This document shows, one piece after another, positions 57,001 to 62,449 of a stretch of 64,000 bases of DNA. Below the pieces are notes generated by a model. That model saw nothing but the letters and a program-made list of their open reading frames with translations. It was not told where the DNA came from and searched no databases. A program made the translations under genes and the position numbers. Every line of letters begins with the position of its first letter. The first letter of the stretch is position 1. The stretch is from assembly GCF_036850765.1 (NCBI RefSeq), contig NC_089492.1:203204276-203268275 (forward strand), in the 5' to 3' direction. The DNA is from Saccopteryx bilineata. Lineage: Eukaryota; Chordata; Mammalia; Chiroptera; Emballonuridae.

Positions 57001-57676
57001 ATAGCATTCGGGGAATTTTCTTTTTTCTCATCTAGAGGTGTTTACATCAGATTTCTTGATCAGCTATATGTTCCTATTGTTGCCACAAAATGGAGAACCA
57101 GGCCATTCAAAGTAGACTGAAAATTTGTGCAAGTGGACTGATGTCTCCCACCTAATCAATACTTTTGTGGAACATATTATTGCATTTGCCTCAAGCCTGG
57201 CTTAGTATCCGAGCAAGACCCTAATGGTGCGTGATTATTAATAAGGTTGAAAAGTATCCTTCCTCTCACTGTTCAGGTCTAACCCAGAAGATAGTGTCTG
57301 CTTCAAATATTATCCTCTGATGATCTAATAAGAGAGAATACTTTTATGTATAAAATAAAGAAAATTTAATAACATTCTTGCATAGAAAATCTTACTCTTG
57401 AGAATTAACAATTTTCAAAAGCAAATTTCTGTCTCTCCACACCCTTTGTTTTAGACCCAAGAGGAATTTCTTAATAATGGATTTAAGAAGAAAGCTGATG
57501 AAATGAAGGCAGAGATAAATCATCTGAGAAGTATGATTGAAAATACTAAAAAGAGTAAAACTCCTTTTATATCACAGGCCCTGGACACATTTGCCAATCA
57601 AGCCACTGCAGTCCTATCTATTCCTGCTAATCTAATTGGGATGGGTCTGAAGGCTCTGAGTTCACTGTTTAAGTAG
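13917..57676 (+). CDS. GBP6: Guanylate-binding protein 6 (GBP6-like), ten coding exons, 627 aa
   Basis: Interferon-inducible large GTPase of the dynamin superfamily; family members bind GTP, self-assemble and coat intracellular pathogens or their vacuoles in the cytosol. Coding exons: 13917-14106, 17378-17505, 18477-18586, 18774-18970, 52606-52851, 53544-53824, 54589-54801, 55823-55925, 56261-56454, 57455-57676. All introns are GT-AG, phases agree and the sum is 1,884 nt. Residues: P-loop GLYRTGKS 45-52, switch T75, [10 protein letters not shown] 97-106, guanine-specificity TVRD 179-182, globular domain to about 310, helical bundle and a charged coiled-coil stalk after that. The tail [12 protein letters not shown]...[10 protein letters not shown] is of GBP6 type. 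There is no C-terminal CaaX box. The start has a good context (GCCATGG) just after the splice acceptor. The 33.6-kb intron 4 (counting coding exons) is extreme. GBP4 and GBP7 are close relatives, but the tail and N-terminus favour GBP6. Confidence 0.93.
14107..17377 (+). other. GBP6 intron 1 (between coding exons 1 and 2)
   Basis: Contains a LINE-1 3' end (plus) at about 15090-15445, with the typical end CCTGAAATTTATATAATTTTA then CAATAAATACAATAAAAA. L2-like 3' ends lie at about 16210-16310 and 16960-17040 (TAGGTACTTAAATAATTATTGAATAAA). A (GT)n microsatellite is at about 17159-17195. No other gene is seen. Confidence 0.55.
17378..17505 (+). CDS. GBP6: GBP6 coding exon 2: switch I and switch II
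   Basis: Encodes residues 64-106, with T75 in [11 protein letters not shown] and the G3 motif [10 protein letters not shown]. Acceptor CTTTTAG before 17378; donor AAG/GTAAGA after 17505. Ends in phase 0. Confidence 0.95.
17844..18206 (+). repeat. First copy of an exact 363-bp direct duplication
   Basis: Identical, base for base, to 19127-19489. The copies are offset by 1,283 bp. This copy starts GTTTCTTCATGTCC and ends ATGAATAGCTAAT, within the intron between coding exons 2 and 3. It is not a repeat family that I recognise. Confidence 0.97.
18477..18586 (+). CDS. GBP6: GBP6 coding exon 3
   Basis: Encodes residues 107-142 and two bases of codon 143 ([20 protein letters not shown] and on through the helix with [10 protein letters not shown]). 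Acceptor TTCTAG; donor CTACA/GTATCC, which is a weak donor, yet the resulting codon CAT joins correctly to the next exon. The intron that follows is only 187 bp. Confidence 0.93.
18774..18970 (+). CDS. GBP6: GBP6 coding exon 4: guanine-specificity motif
   Basis: Encodes residues 143-208 and one base of codon 209. It contains [20 protein letters not shown] with TVRD, the GBP-type G4 motif that reads the guanine base. Acceptor GGTCCTAG; donor CCAG/GTAACA. The next coding exon is 33.6 kb away. Confidence 0.95.
19127..19489 (+). repeat. Second copy of the exact 363-bp direct duplication
   Basis: Identical to 17844-18206 with no mismatch. It lies 156 bp after coding exon 4 and ends just before the pyrimidine-rich tract. 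Bases on either side differ between copies, so both ends of the duplicated block are sharp. Confidence 0.97.
19568..19757 (+). repeat. Pyrimidine microsatellite (CTTT/CTTCC/CT)n
   Basis: About 190 bases that are almost purely C and T on the plus strand: CTTT repeats, then CCTT repeats of about 80 bp, then CT dinucleotides. This can form triplex or H-DNA and is unstable. The minus-strand open frame it creates is an artefact. Confidence 0.95.
19990..22020 (-). mobile_element. Old LINE-1 fragment, minus strand (endonuclease and ORF1 part)
   Basis: Read on the minus strand, the segment matches the LINE-1 order ORF1 C-terminus (around 21480-21800), inter-ORF region and ORF2 endonuclease (around 20050-20960). 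For example, plus TTGATTTCTTCTTTGACCCA at about 20186 parallels TTTCTTCTTTGACCCATTCA in the young element near 26292. Many stops; a dead fossil. The 3' half is not adjacent. Confidence 0.65.
22020..22999 (-). mobile_element. LINE-1 3' portion, minus strand, split by a younger LINE-1
   Basis: Contains the C-terminal ORF2 region on the minus strand (around 22200-22980, parallel to 23930-24780 of the young element). It stops at the target site ATCTTATATATTTTTT and appears to resume at about 30814, where the reverse-transcriptase region continues to about 32185. The young LINE-1 therefore inserted into this one. Confidence 0.6.
23264..25624 (-). pseudogene. LINE-1 ORF2, reverse transcriptase and C-terminal part (786 codons)
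   Basis: Encodes most of the reverse transcriptase, with [10 protein letters not shown] (residues 111-120 of this frame), [14 protein letters not shown] and the active site [12 protein letters not shown] at 213-224. Most LINE-1 copies have F-A-D-D there, so the A to T change is noteworthy although both aspartates remain. The C-terminal part has the zinc-knuckle-like [19 protein letters not shown], and the frame ends in MIPYIGGT. Reverse transcription at the nicked target is the known role. It is separated from the endonuclease frame by a one-base shift at about 25650. Confidence 0.9.
25653..27086 (-). pseudogene. LINE-1 ORF2, endonuclease part (477 codons)
   Basis: Starts [19 protein letters not shown]. 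The APE-type endonuclease has its known catalytic positions intact: N14, E43 (LQETHL), D145 and N147 (GDLNTPL), D205 (FSRIDHML), D229 and H230 (FSDHKALK). The frame runs into the N-terminal reverse-transcriptase region (NKSPGP) and then ends early because of an extra C in a C run at about plus 25668-25671. It is otherwise free of stops. Confidence 0.9.
27412..27969 (-). pseudogene. LINE-1 ORF1, RRM and C-terminal domain part
   Basis: A 185-codon frame with [20 protein letters not shown] and the C-terminal domain ([40 protein letters not shown]), typical of the RNA-binding chaperone ORF1p. It joins the upstream coiled-coil frame across a break at about 27995-28015. Confidence 0.85.
27996..28403 (-). 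pseudogene. LINE-1 ORF1, coiled-coil part
   Basis: A 135-codon frame starting [17 protein letters not shown], rich in heptad-like E, K, L and I, as in the trimerising coiled coil of ORF1p. It ends at tandem stops in an A-rich stretch, after which the protein continues in another frame (27412-27969). One small indel explains the break. Confidence 0.85.
28404..30797 (-). promoter_or_regulatory. LINE-1 5' UTR with CpG island and internal promoter
   Basis: About 2.4 kb between the ORF1 start and the 5' end. The half nearest ORF1 (28430-29320) is A+T-rich with A/G tracts on the plus strand. The distal part (about 30090-30600) is a dense CpG island including a GGCTCGCGG-type tandem array (30431-30550). 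The extreme 5' end holds a palindromic CRE (TGACGTCA, 30788-30795) and a YY1-like ATGGCGCC (minus strand, about 30775-30783). LINE-1 promoters are internal and often bidirectional. Confidence 0.7.
30431..30550 (+). repeat. GC-rich tandem array, GGCTCGCGGC-type unit
   Basis: Repeated imperfect units of roughly 10-15 bp such as GGCTCGCGGC, GGCTCACGGG and GGCTCGCAGC, within the LINE-1 CpG island. Nearly every unit carries a CpG. Confidence 0.8.
30814..32185 (-). mobile_element. Old LINE-1 reverse-transcriptase region, minus strand (continuation of 22020-22999)
   Basis: Contains diverged LINE-1 sequence such as the minus-strand frame at 31168-30986 with [18 protein letters not shown], the reverse-transcriptase active site. 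It is interrupted by a Tigger-type element at 31545-31860 and truncated at about 32185 by the 3' end of the next LINE-1. Confidence 0.65.
31545..31860 (+). mobile_element. Tigger-type (MER2-like) DNA transposon remnant
   Basis: The left end CCTTGAACAGCACTGTTTTG and the right end TTTAAGGGTCAACTG form the diverged inverted ends of a MER2-like Tc1/mariner (Tigger) element. Inside, TTACTTTATTGCAAGAATAC and GAGTCAAAAGTTATACATGG match what I remember of MER2. A TA follows the right end, as expected. Non-coding and old. Confidence 0.75.
33605..33998 (-). repeat. LTR-like element with 13-bp inverted ends, inserted in the old LINE-1
   Basis: Begins TGTGGAGGAACAG and ends CTGTTCCTCCACA, a perfect inverted pair with TG...CA termini, 394 bp. 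On the minus strand it has TATAAAAC (near 33890-33897) and AATAAAA (near 33813-33819), so I read it as a solo LTR in minus orientation. I see no clear target duplication. A DNA transposon with 14-bp ends is the alternative. Confidence 0.5.
33999..34275. other. Unassigned sequence between the LTR-like element and the LINE-1
   Basis: This 277-bp stretch belongs neither to the interrupted LINE-1 nor visibly to the LTR-like block. No frame or repeat family is recognised. It may be internal retroviral or pre-existing inserted sequence. Confidence 0.4.
34287..34696 (-). repeat. Bat tRNA-derived SINE (Rhin-type)
   Basis: Minus-strand head GGCCCTGGCCGGTTGGCTCA, B box GGTTCGATTCC, tail GCTTCAGAAAAATACAAA and a long A tail (T-rich on plus). 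One full CTCF-like core at 34415-34428; the neighbouring core has lost one G. Flanks share a CTGTTTT-type duplication inside the LINE-1. Confidence 0.92.
38604..38873 (+). pseudogene. LINE-1 ORF1 C-terminal remnant
   Basis: Encodes [20 protein letters not shown] and [20 protein letters not shown], the conserved C-terminal domain of ORF1p. Upstream ORF1 (from about 37958) is present but carries stops. Confidence 0.75.
38889..41983 (+). pseudogene. LINE-1 ORF2 remnant, many frame breaks
   Basis: Successive open pieces carry [15 protein letters not shown] and QETQLRK (38889-39060), an endonuclease segment (39058-39306), [13 protein letters not shown] with [10 protein letters not shown] (39339-39743), [15 protein letters not shown] with the N-terminal reverse transcriptase (40127-40660), further reverse transcriptase with [10 protein letters not shown] (40626-40853), LLYIENP (40947-41198) and the C-terminal region (41741-41983). 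The active-site FxDD is degraded. It cannot make an active protein. Confidence 0.8.
44368..44778 (-). repeat. Bat tRNA-derived SINE (Rhin-type) with two CTCF-like cores
   Basis: Exact target duplication TAAAAGCATTATT at 44355-44367 and 44779-44791. Minus-strand head GGCCCTGGCCGGTTGGCTCA, B box GGGTTCTATTCCC. CTCF-like cores at 44474-44487 and 44496-44509. The plus-side T-rich stretch is its A tail. Confidence 0.95.
44983..45125 (+). repeat. (TA)n/(CA)n compound microsatellite
   Basis: Alternating ATAT, ACACAC and TATACATG-type repeats over about 140 bp. Purely simple sequence; the open frames across it are artefacts. Confidence 0.9.
45572..45936 (+). repeat. tRNA-derived SINE of the CTGACC type
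   Basis: Begins TGACCAGATGGTGGCACAGA with a tRNA-like head (GGACCCAGGTTCAAAACC B box), continues with the phrase-like repeats ACTTGAAGTCCAAGGTC and GGCTTGAGCAAGGGGTCACT and ends in (AAAT)n. Exact 14-bp target duplication ATACTGTCTCTGAC at 45558-45571 and 45937-45950. Confidence 0.92.
46365..46553 (-). mobile_element. LINE-1 fragment, minus strand, 3' end joined to reverse-transcriptase part
   Basis: TTTATTGGGGTGACATTAGT is the LINE-1 3' end on the minus strand, but it is followed within 80 bp by sequence from the reverse-transcriptase region. An internal deletion or two fragments explains this. Confidence 0.45.
46569..46717 (-). mobile_element. Tiny 5'-truncated young LINE-1 insertion
   Basis: About 149 bp of LINE-1 3' end, parallel to 23010-23150 and 59825-59965 (AATGGGGTGACATTAATAAA). 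The 15-bp target duplication GAATTTGAATTCTTT stands at 46554-46568 and 46718-46732. An extreme 5' truncation. Confidence 0.85.
47668..48215 (+). mobile_element. 5'-truncated LINE-1, plus strand
   Basis: Starts in the ORF2 C-terminal region (ACAATAGCCAAGATCTGG, parallel to 42400) and runs through the 3' UTR to an AATTAAAATTAATAAAAA tail. Same subfamily as the 35344-42985 copy or close to it. Frames are broken. Confidence 0.75.
48714..49021. mobile_element. hAT-type non-autonomous DNA transposon, 308 bp
   Basis: Inverted ends: left CAGGGATAGTCAACCT and right AACGTTGACTACCATG-type (reverse of CATGGTAGTCAACGT). The 8-bp target duplications TCTTAGAT (48706-48713) and CTTTAGAT (49022-49029) differ at two sites. 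Non-coding. The ends and 8-bp duplication are those of hAT elements. Confidence 0.8.
49286..49658 (+). repeat. Bat tRNA-derived SINE (Rhin-type), old copy
   Basis: Starts GGCCCTAGCTGGTTAGCTCA. Exact 13-bp duplication ATGCAAATAAATA at 49273-49285 and 49659-49671. More diverged than the others; its CTCF-like core has decayed to CCCCCTACTGGGC. Confidence 0.9.
49725..50700 (-). repeat. Old LINE-1 5' UTR with about 370-bp tandem units
   Basis: Three imperfect units start near GCAGTCACAAAAATTGGGG (49731), GCAGCCACAAAAACTGGGG (50097) and CAACCACAGAAATCAGGACA (50485). Each continues with a GCTCCTTTCTGGGAGAT-like phrase, a CAGAGACA-like phrase and a GAAGATAGTG or GATGGTG phrase, at spacings of about 366 and 388 bp. 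Such tandem promoters (monomers) are known from LINE-1 elements of other mammals. Confidence 0.55.
51283..51632 (-). repeat. Bat tRNA-derived SINE (Rhin-type) with internal deletion
   Basis: Exact 14-bp duplication TATGTCCTCTTTTT at 51269-51282 and 51633-51646. About 40 bp of the CTCTCTGTCTCT body are missing next to GGGAGGGGTGGAGAAGC (plus 51519-51535). CTCF-like core at 51386-51399. Confidence 0.93.
51656..51985. mobile_element. hAT-type non-autonomous DNA transposon, 330 bp
   Basis: Inverted ends CAGGGGTCCCCAAAC (left) and GTTTGGGAACCCCTG (right), with the 8-bp target duplications TGCTAACA (51648-51655) and TACTAACA (51986-51993), one mismatch. Non-coding, moderately old. It lies 620 bp before coding exon 5 of GBP6. 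Confidence 0.9.
52606..52851 (+). CDS. GBP6: GBP6 coding exon 5
   Basis: Encodes residues 209-290 plus one base. It includes [20 protein letters not shown] (end of the GTPase core) and [20 protein letters not shown], which leads into the helical domain. Acceptor TTTACTCCAG; donor AACC/GTGAGT. Phase fits exon 4 across the 33.6-kb intron. Confidence 0.94.
53544..53824 (+). CDS. GBP6: GBP6 coding exon 6: start of the helical bundle
   Basis: Encodes residues 291-384 with [39 protein letters not shown] and [19 protein letters not shown], the standard middle domain of GBPs. Acceptor TTCTTACAG; donor ATG/GTACTT is non-optimal. Ends in phase 0. Confidence 0.95.
54589..54801 (+). CDS. GBP6: GBP6 coding exon 7: helical bundle
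   Basis: Encodes residues 385-455, 71 complete codons, including [20 protein letters not shown] and [10 protein letters not shown]. Acceptor TTCTCTTGCAG; donor AAG/GTGAGG. Confidence 0.94.
55823..55925 (+). CDS. GBP6: GBP6 coding exon 8
   Basis: Encodes residues 456-489 plus one base: [20 protein letters not shown] then [14 protein letters not shown]. Acceptor GGTTCCTCAG; donor GAAG/GTATGG. A run of G's follows in the intron at about 55955-55966. Confidence 0.93.
56261..56454 (+). CDS. GBP6: GBP6 coding exon 9: charged coiled-coil stalk
   Basis: Encodes residues 490-554. Very rich in E, K, Q and R, including [20 protein letters not shown], as in the long GBP stalk helix. Acceptor CCTGGGGCAG; donor AAG/GTAAGG. 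Ends in phase 0. Confidence 0.93.
57455..57676 (+). CDS. GBP6: GBP6 coding exon 10: C-terminal tail and stop
   Basis: Encodes residues 555-627 and TAG at 57674-57676. The hydrophobic segment [20 protein letters not shown] and the end [10 protein letters not shown] match the GBP6-type tail, which in the human protein as I remember it continues a few residues further. There is no CaaX prenylation signal. Acceptor TTTGTTTTAG. Confidence 0.93.
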   Translation, partial: TQEEFLNNGFKKKADEMKAEINHLRSMIENTKKSKTPFISQALDTFANQATAVLSIPANLIGMGLKALSSLFK

Positions 57677-57930
57677 GATTAGCATTTTTTTTAATGAAAT
57701 TGTAGAATGAGCATATATGCTCTGTCCTATTTTTGGTGTGTATGTTTTTAAGTTTCATTCGCAAAAGTTTTAAACATAAAAAGTGCCTACTAAGATATCA
57801 GTGCCTGACATACTTAGATAGATTGAGTCAATTTTATTCATTTAAATAGAAAGCCAAGAAAGTATTACAGAAGTTGGCAAACTTTGGCCTACAGGTTAAA
57901 TCTGTCCAGCTGCCTGTTATTGTAAATAAA
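57677..57930 (+). terminator. GBP6 3' UTR with a candidate polyadenylation signal
   Basis: After the stop at 57676 the first strong AATAAA on the plus strand is at 57925-57930. It lies inside a hAT-type fossil, so the gene may use a transposon-derived signal. Weaker variants occur earlier (for example CATAAA near 57775). The true cleavage site cannot be read from sequence alone. Confidence 0.45.
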
Positions 57931-58075
57931 GTTTTATGGGAACACCACTACGCCCATTTACTTACATATCATCTGTAACTGCTTTCATGCCACAACAGCA
58001 GAGTGAAGTAGTTGCAACAATCACTGTATGACACACCAAACCTAAAATATTTCCCTTTGGGCACTTAATATATAT
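57868..58075. mobile_element. Old hAT-type DNA transposon fossil
   Basis: TTGGCAAACTTTGGCCTACA, then GTAAATAAAGTTTTATGGGA and CAGAGTGAAGTAGTTGCAAC match an abundant old mammalian hAT-derived repeat as I remember it. Ends are worn and no target duplication is visible. Confidence 0.65.
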
Positions 58076-58189
58076 TGAAATAAGTTCTTCCTTAATATAA
58101 CTTTAATGTATTCTGAGGTTTAAAAATTGTTTTTATAAGGACAAGGTAGGTGAAATGAGTGAAGGGAGTCAATAGGAACAAACTTTCAG

Positions 58190-58450
58190 TTGTAAAATAA
58201 ATGTCACAAGTATGTAGTGTACAACATGGTGATTATAGTTATTAATACTCTATTGCATATCTGAAGTTGCTAAGATAGATCTTAAAACATTCTCATTGCA
58301 AAAAAAAATTCTGTAAGTTTGTAGGGTGATCAATGTTACCTAGACTTGTTTTTGTGATAATTTTACAGTATAAACAGATACTGAATTATTGTGTTGTATA
58401 TACGAAATTATCATAGTGCTATATGTCAATTGTACCTCAATTTAAAAAGG
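58190..58450 (+). mobile_element. Old LINE-1 3' end, plus strand
   Basis: GTGTACAACATGGTGATTATAGTTA and ATACTGAATTATTGTGTTGT are typical of old LINE-1 3' UTRs. Ends CAATTTAAAAAG. Non-coding. Confidence 0.6.
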
Positions 58451-59200
58451 TAGACTTCTACCTTCAGACAAGTTTAATTAAAATGTTTCAAATGCTTTAA
58501 TAATTGTCAGGGTGATAGAGTTAAGAATAAAAAAGAGGAATCACATCTCTCCACATGAAAACCTATTTTAGAGCTGCATTAATAAGACCAGAGCAGCCCT
58601 AACCCTAACAATACAGATGAAGCTATAGAACGTTTTACATGCTCTAGAGATAGAAGCAGATAATTTGAAGAAGCATTTATCTTAAAGGTTTTATTTCAAG
58701 TCAGTAAAAAATAATTAACTGTTGAATAAATTGTCAAAAATAACTTGATAGACAACTAAAGAAAACAGAGATTAGAGCTCATATATATGGTATGGCAAAG
58801 TAAATTTCAGATTTACTATACATTTAAACATGAAGATTGAAATCATAAAATTTGGAAATCTCAAATAATTTTTTAAAATCTTATAAGCCCTTTCTAAACA
58901 TAACATAAAACCCAGAAGACATAGAATACATATAAAAATGAATAAGACTGAAATAAACTATTTTTTTTGCTAAAAAAAAAGGTCAGACAAATAGCACTTT
59001 TGAAAATCTATTTTCAACCTCTTTCACAGAAAAAGAGCTAACTTATTTGAGTACTACAAAAGAGATAAAACTCAATATAAGTGAATAGATAGTTTACAGG
59101 AAAGAAATAAAATATACGCAGCCTTATTTAGAATTTAAAAATAAGCTAAAAACTACTAGATATAGTTTTTCACTCCTCAGATTACCAAGAGTCAGTAAAT

Positions 59201-59568
59201 TTTTTTTTTTCATTTTTCCAAAGCTGGAAATGGGGAGGCAGTCAGACAGACTCTCGCATGCGCCCAACCGGGATCCACCCAGCACGCCACCAGGGGGTGA
59301 TGCTCTGCCCCTCTGGGGCATCGCTCTGTTGCATCCAGAGCCATCCTAGCGCCTGAGGCAGAGGCCACAGAGCCATCCTCAGTGCCTGGGCCATCTTTGC
59401 TCCAATGGAGCCTCGGCTGTGGGAGGGGAAGAGAAAGACAGAGCAGAAGGAGAGGGGGAGGGGTGGAGAAGCAAATGGGCACTTCTCCTGTGTGCCCTGG
59501 CCAGGAATCAAACCCGGGACTCCTGCACACCAGGCTGACACTCTACCACTGAGCCAACCGGCCAGGGC
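59201..59568 (-). repeat. Bat tRNA-derived SINE (Rhin-type), single-core subtype
   Basis: Target duplications AAGAGTCAGTAAAT (59187-59200) and AAGAATCAATAAAT (59569-59582) with two mismatches. Lacks the doubled CCACCAGGGGGC module; its single core at 59287-59300 has a C to T change. Confidence 0.92.
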
Positions 59569-59814
59569 AAGAATCAATAAATTTTATAGCAAATTGTGTT
59601 AGAAACATGTGGGAAAAAAGACTTATAAGGGAGTGTTAATTGTACAACTTCTGTTGAAAAACTGTCCTAATATTTCTTACATTTTAATGTACTTATATCT
59701 TGATATTGCATGTTAACTTTTAGGAAATACATTGCCTAATTATAGACTCACATGCATGTACACACACACACAAGTGAGACCCATTGCAGCATTGTTTGTC
59801 TTCTAATTTTTTAA

Positions 59815-60452
59815 TATAAATTTTGATTAATGTTAATGGGGTGACATCAATAAATCAGGGTACATATACTCAAAAAAAACATGTCCAAGTTATCTTGTCA
59901 TTCAATTATGTTGCATACCCATCACCCAAAGTAAGATTGTCCTCTGTCACCCTCTATCTAGTTTTCTTTGTGCCCCTCCCCCTCCCCTTCCCCTCTCCTT
60001 CCTTCGCTCCCCCCACCCCCATTAACACCACACTCTTGTCCATGTCTCTTAGTCTCGTTTTTATGTCCCACCAATGTATGGAATCATGTAGTTCTTGGTT
60101 TTTTCTGATTTACTTATTTCACTCCGTATAATGTTATCAAGATCCCACCATTTTGCTGTAAATGATCCAATGTCATCATTTCTTTGGCTGAGTAGTATTC
60201 CATAGTGTATATGTGCCACATCTTCTTTATCCAGTCTTCTATTGAAGGGCTTTTTGGTTATTTCCATGTCTTGGCCACTGTGAACAATGCTGCAATAAAC
60301 ATGGGGCTGCATGTGTCTTTATGTATCAATGTTTCTGAGTTTTTGGGTTATATACCCAGTAGAGGGATTGCTGGGTCATAAGGTAGTTCTATTTTCAGTT
60401 TTTTGAGGAACCACCATACTTTCTTCCATAATGGTTGTACTACTTTACTATT
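59815..60452 (-). mobile_element. 5'-truncated young LINE-1 3' end, minus strand
   Basis: About 640 bp, closely parallel to 23010-23655 of the young element, including the last ORF2 codons (minus frame 60312-60061 ending MIPYIGGT). It belongs to the same subfamily. Confidence 0.88.
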
Positions 60453-60575
60453 TTACTTAGAAATTAATTTTAACAGTGTGACATTGATCAATAAGAATAC
60501 ATAGGTTTCAGATAAACATTTCTATAGCATTTGAACTGTTGATTATGTTTTGTGCCCATCACAACATAATAAGCA
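60453..60575 (-). mobile_element. Older LINE-1 3' end fragment, minus strand
   Basis: TTTTAACAGTGTGACATTGA and AGGTTTCAGATAAACATTTC parallel the 3' end at 32190-32300. It is the older family; the young fragment at 59815-60452 lies directly against it. Confidence 0.6.
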
Positions 60576-62440
60576 GCATTATTTTTAATGGAGAGATTGA
60601 TAATATAAAGTTTAGTACAGACATGTAGTGGAATTCTAGGTAATCATTAAATAATTTGACGTCTATCTATACTAATACAGAAAGAAAACTTTAAAAATAT
60701 ATTTTAATATGAAAAAATAAGTGCAAAGCAGTGTATATAATGTGCCTTCTGTGGAAATAAAAATAATTTATGAAAATTACTAACATGAGTGAGATCCGAA
60801 GTGGAAGGACCCATAGTTTTCATTATAAATTCTGTCTTTTGAATTTAATAAGACAATTTGTATTACCTATTCATAAATAAGAAAGAAATTCAAAATACTA
60901 TACTAATAATAAATATTAATAAGATATAAAATTAACCACTAGATAATAAATTGTTCATTAATTCTAGAAATCACAGCCAATTTTAATAAGAGGCTTAAGG
61001 CTAAGAATCAGAGTTCCAGAAAGCACAAAGTTTGCATCCTAATATTTTCACTTTGGCTTTGTTTTTTTAATCCCCATATTTACTTCAGAACTAAGGTATA
61101 AAGTTTCTGGTGATTCTTTGAAATCTCAGCCAGTTTGTGCTCTATTTTCTATTTCTGAATCACAGCTTTTAGATGTTAGAAGCAGAATTACCAAAAAATA
61201 AGAACATGTGCTGGTGAGAAGGATGGATCCCTTTATCTTTAAAACATTCCATGGTGGCCTCTCCGCTGCATGCCAGTGCAGGTTGTCCATCGTGCCACTA
61301 CAGAACAGGGCATTTGGTGGTGTTGAACATGAGAGATACCAACACATAGAGGCCAGGTGTTGGCACTTAAATATCAGAAGTCAAGTTGATGCAGTGATTA
61401 TTGAGCACCAAGGCTGAGGTGATATCCTGCTAGGTCTGACCATGGAACATTCAGAAGATGATGAATAGAGCATGGTCAAGAAGGACAGGATGAAAATAAT
61501 CAGTGCAGTCAAGGATGGTTTATGAAGAGGCTATTGATTTATAGCCTCAGTTAATTGTTACAATCTTTTGATCTGAACCAATTTCAGACCTCAAACCCAT
61601 CATCTGGAAGAAGGGGTTCCTTAGGAAGGAGAAGCTGGGTCCTCGGGAAGAAGGACCTTAGAACTCTAGAACAAGAATAATGAAAATTATTCCTCCTGCC
61701 CTCCCTTTAGGGGACCACTGGCTATTTACTCAAGTTCATATGCTTTGAAGACACAGCAATATTTAACACTTAAGAAATCCTGATTTGGAATCTAACTGGG
61801 CATTGATACCCAGATACTGATAGACTCACAGACTCCCTATTAAAGTAGGGACACATGAATTCAGGTAATAAGTGAGTCTTTGCCCAATTACAACTAACTT
61901 GGGTCTAGTATTTGTTTCAGTTAGATAGTAAAGTTCATCTGAGGACAGTTTGTCACGTTTTTGTGTGCATCCCTCGGAATATGTTTAGGCATGGAATGTG
62001 CTACATAAACTTCTATAGTAAAGACAAAAAGATGATGTATACATGATTGTTTTAAATTGCAAGAATTACATAAATGTGTCAAATGTTGGAAGAGGTGACA
62101 GGTAGTTTGCATTTTAGAAACAAGATCAGGTTCTCTAAGATCATTTAAAAGCTAGCAGTGGAAGAGAAACTTTTCTGTGTACATTTCCTCCTCTGTGAGT
62201 TGGGGGGTTATAGAATCTGCCTCTGTAAGATTGTTAATACACCTGCACTAGAGATTTTAAACTGCTTTATCCAGTTGTGATTTCAAGCATTCAGAAGAAA
62301 AAATGAAGTTACCTTTTTAAAGAAAGAAACCATACAGTAATGAATATGCAGCCGGTACATGATAAGGTTCAATGGAAAAGCAAGCTATTCTACAGAAATA
62401 TCTGTTCCCATTGAGAGTTCAAATTCAACAGTTGTTTTAA
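60576..62440. other. Intergenic sequence, no gene recognised
   Basis: No supported exon. A less A+T-rich part at about 61160-61560 has a 69-codon plus frame and a 73-codon minus frame (61126-61347), neither of a family I recognise. It could be an old retroposed or LTR fragment. Confidence 0.4.
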
Positions 62441-62449
62441 TCCCTTAGA

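Noticed and set aside
13917..57676. A second GBP gene or GBP pseudogene inside the large intron
   Set aside because: I looked for a repeat of the P-loop, [10 protein letters not shown] or [10 protein letters not shown] motifs outside the ten exons and found none on either strand among the open frames.
61126..61417. Possible pseudogene in 61126-61417
   Set aside because: Short frames on both strands, neither of a family I recognise; no intron or A-tail evidence.
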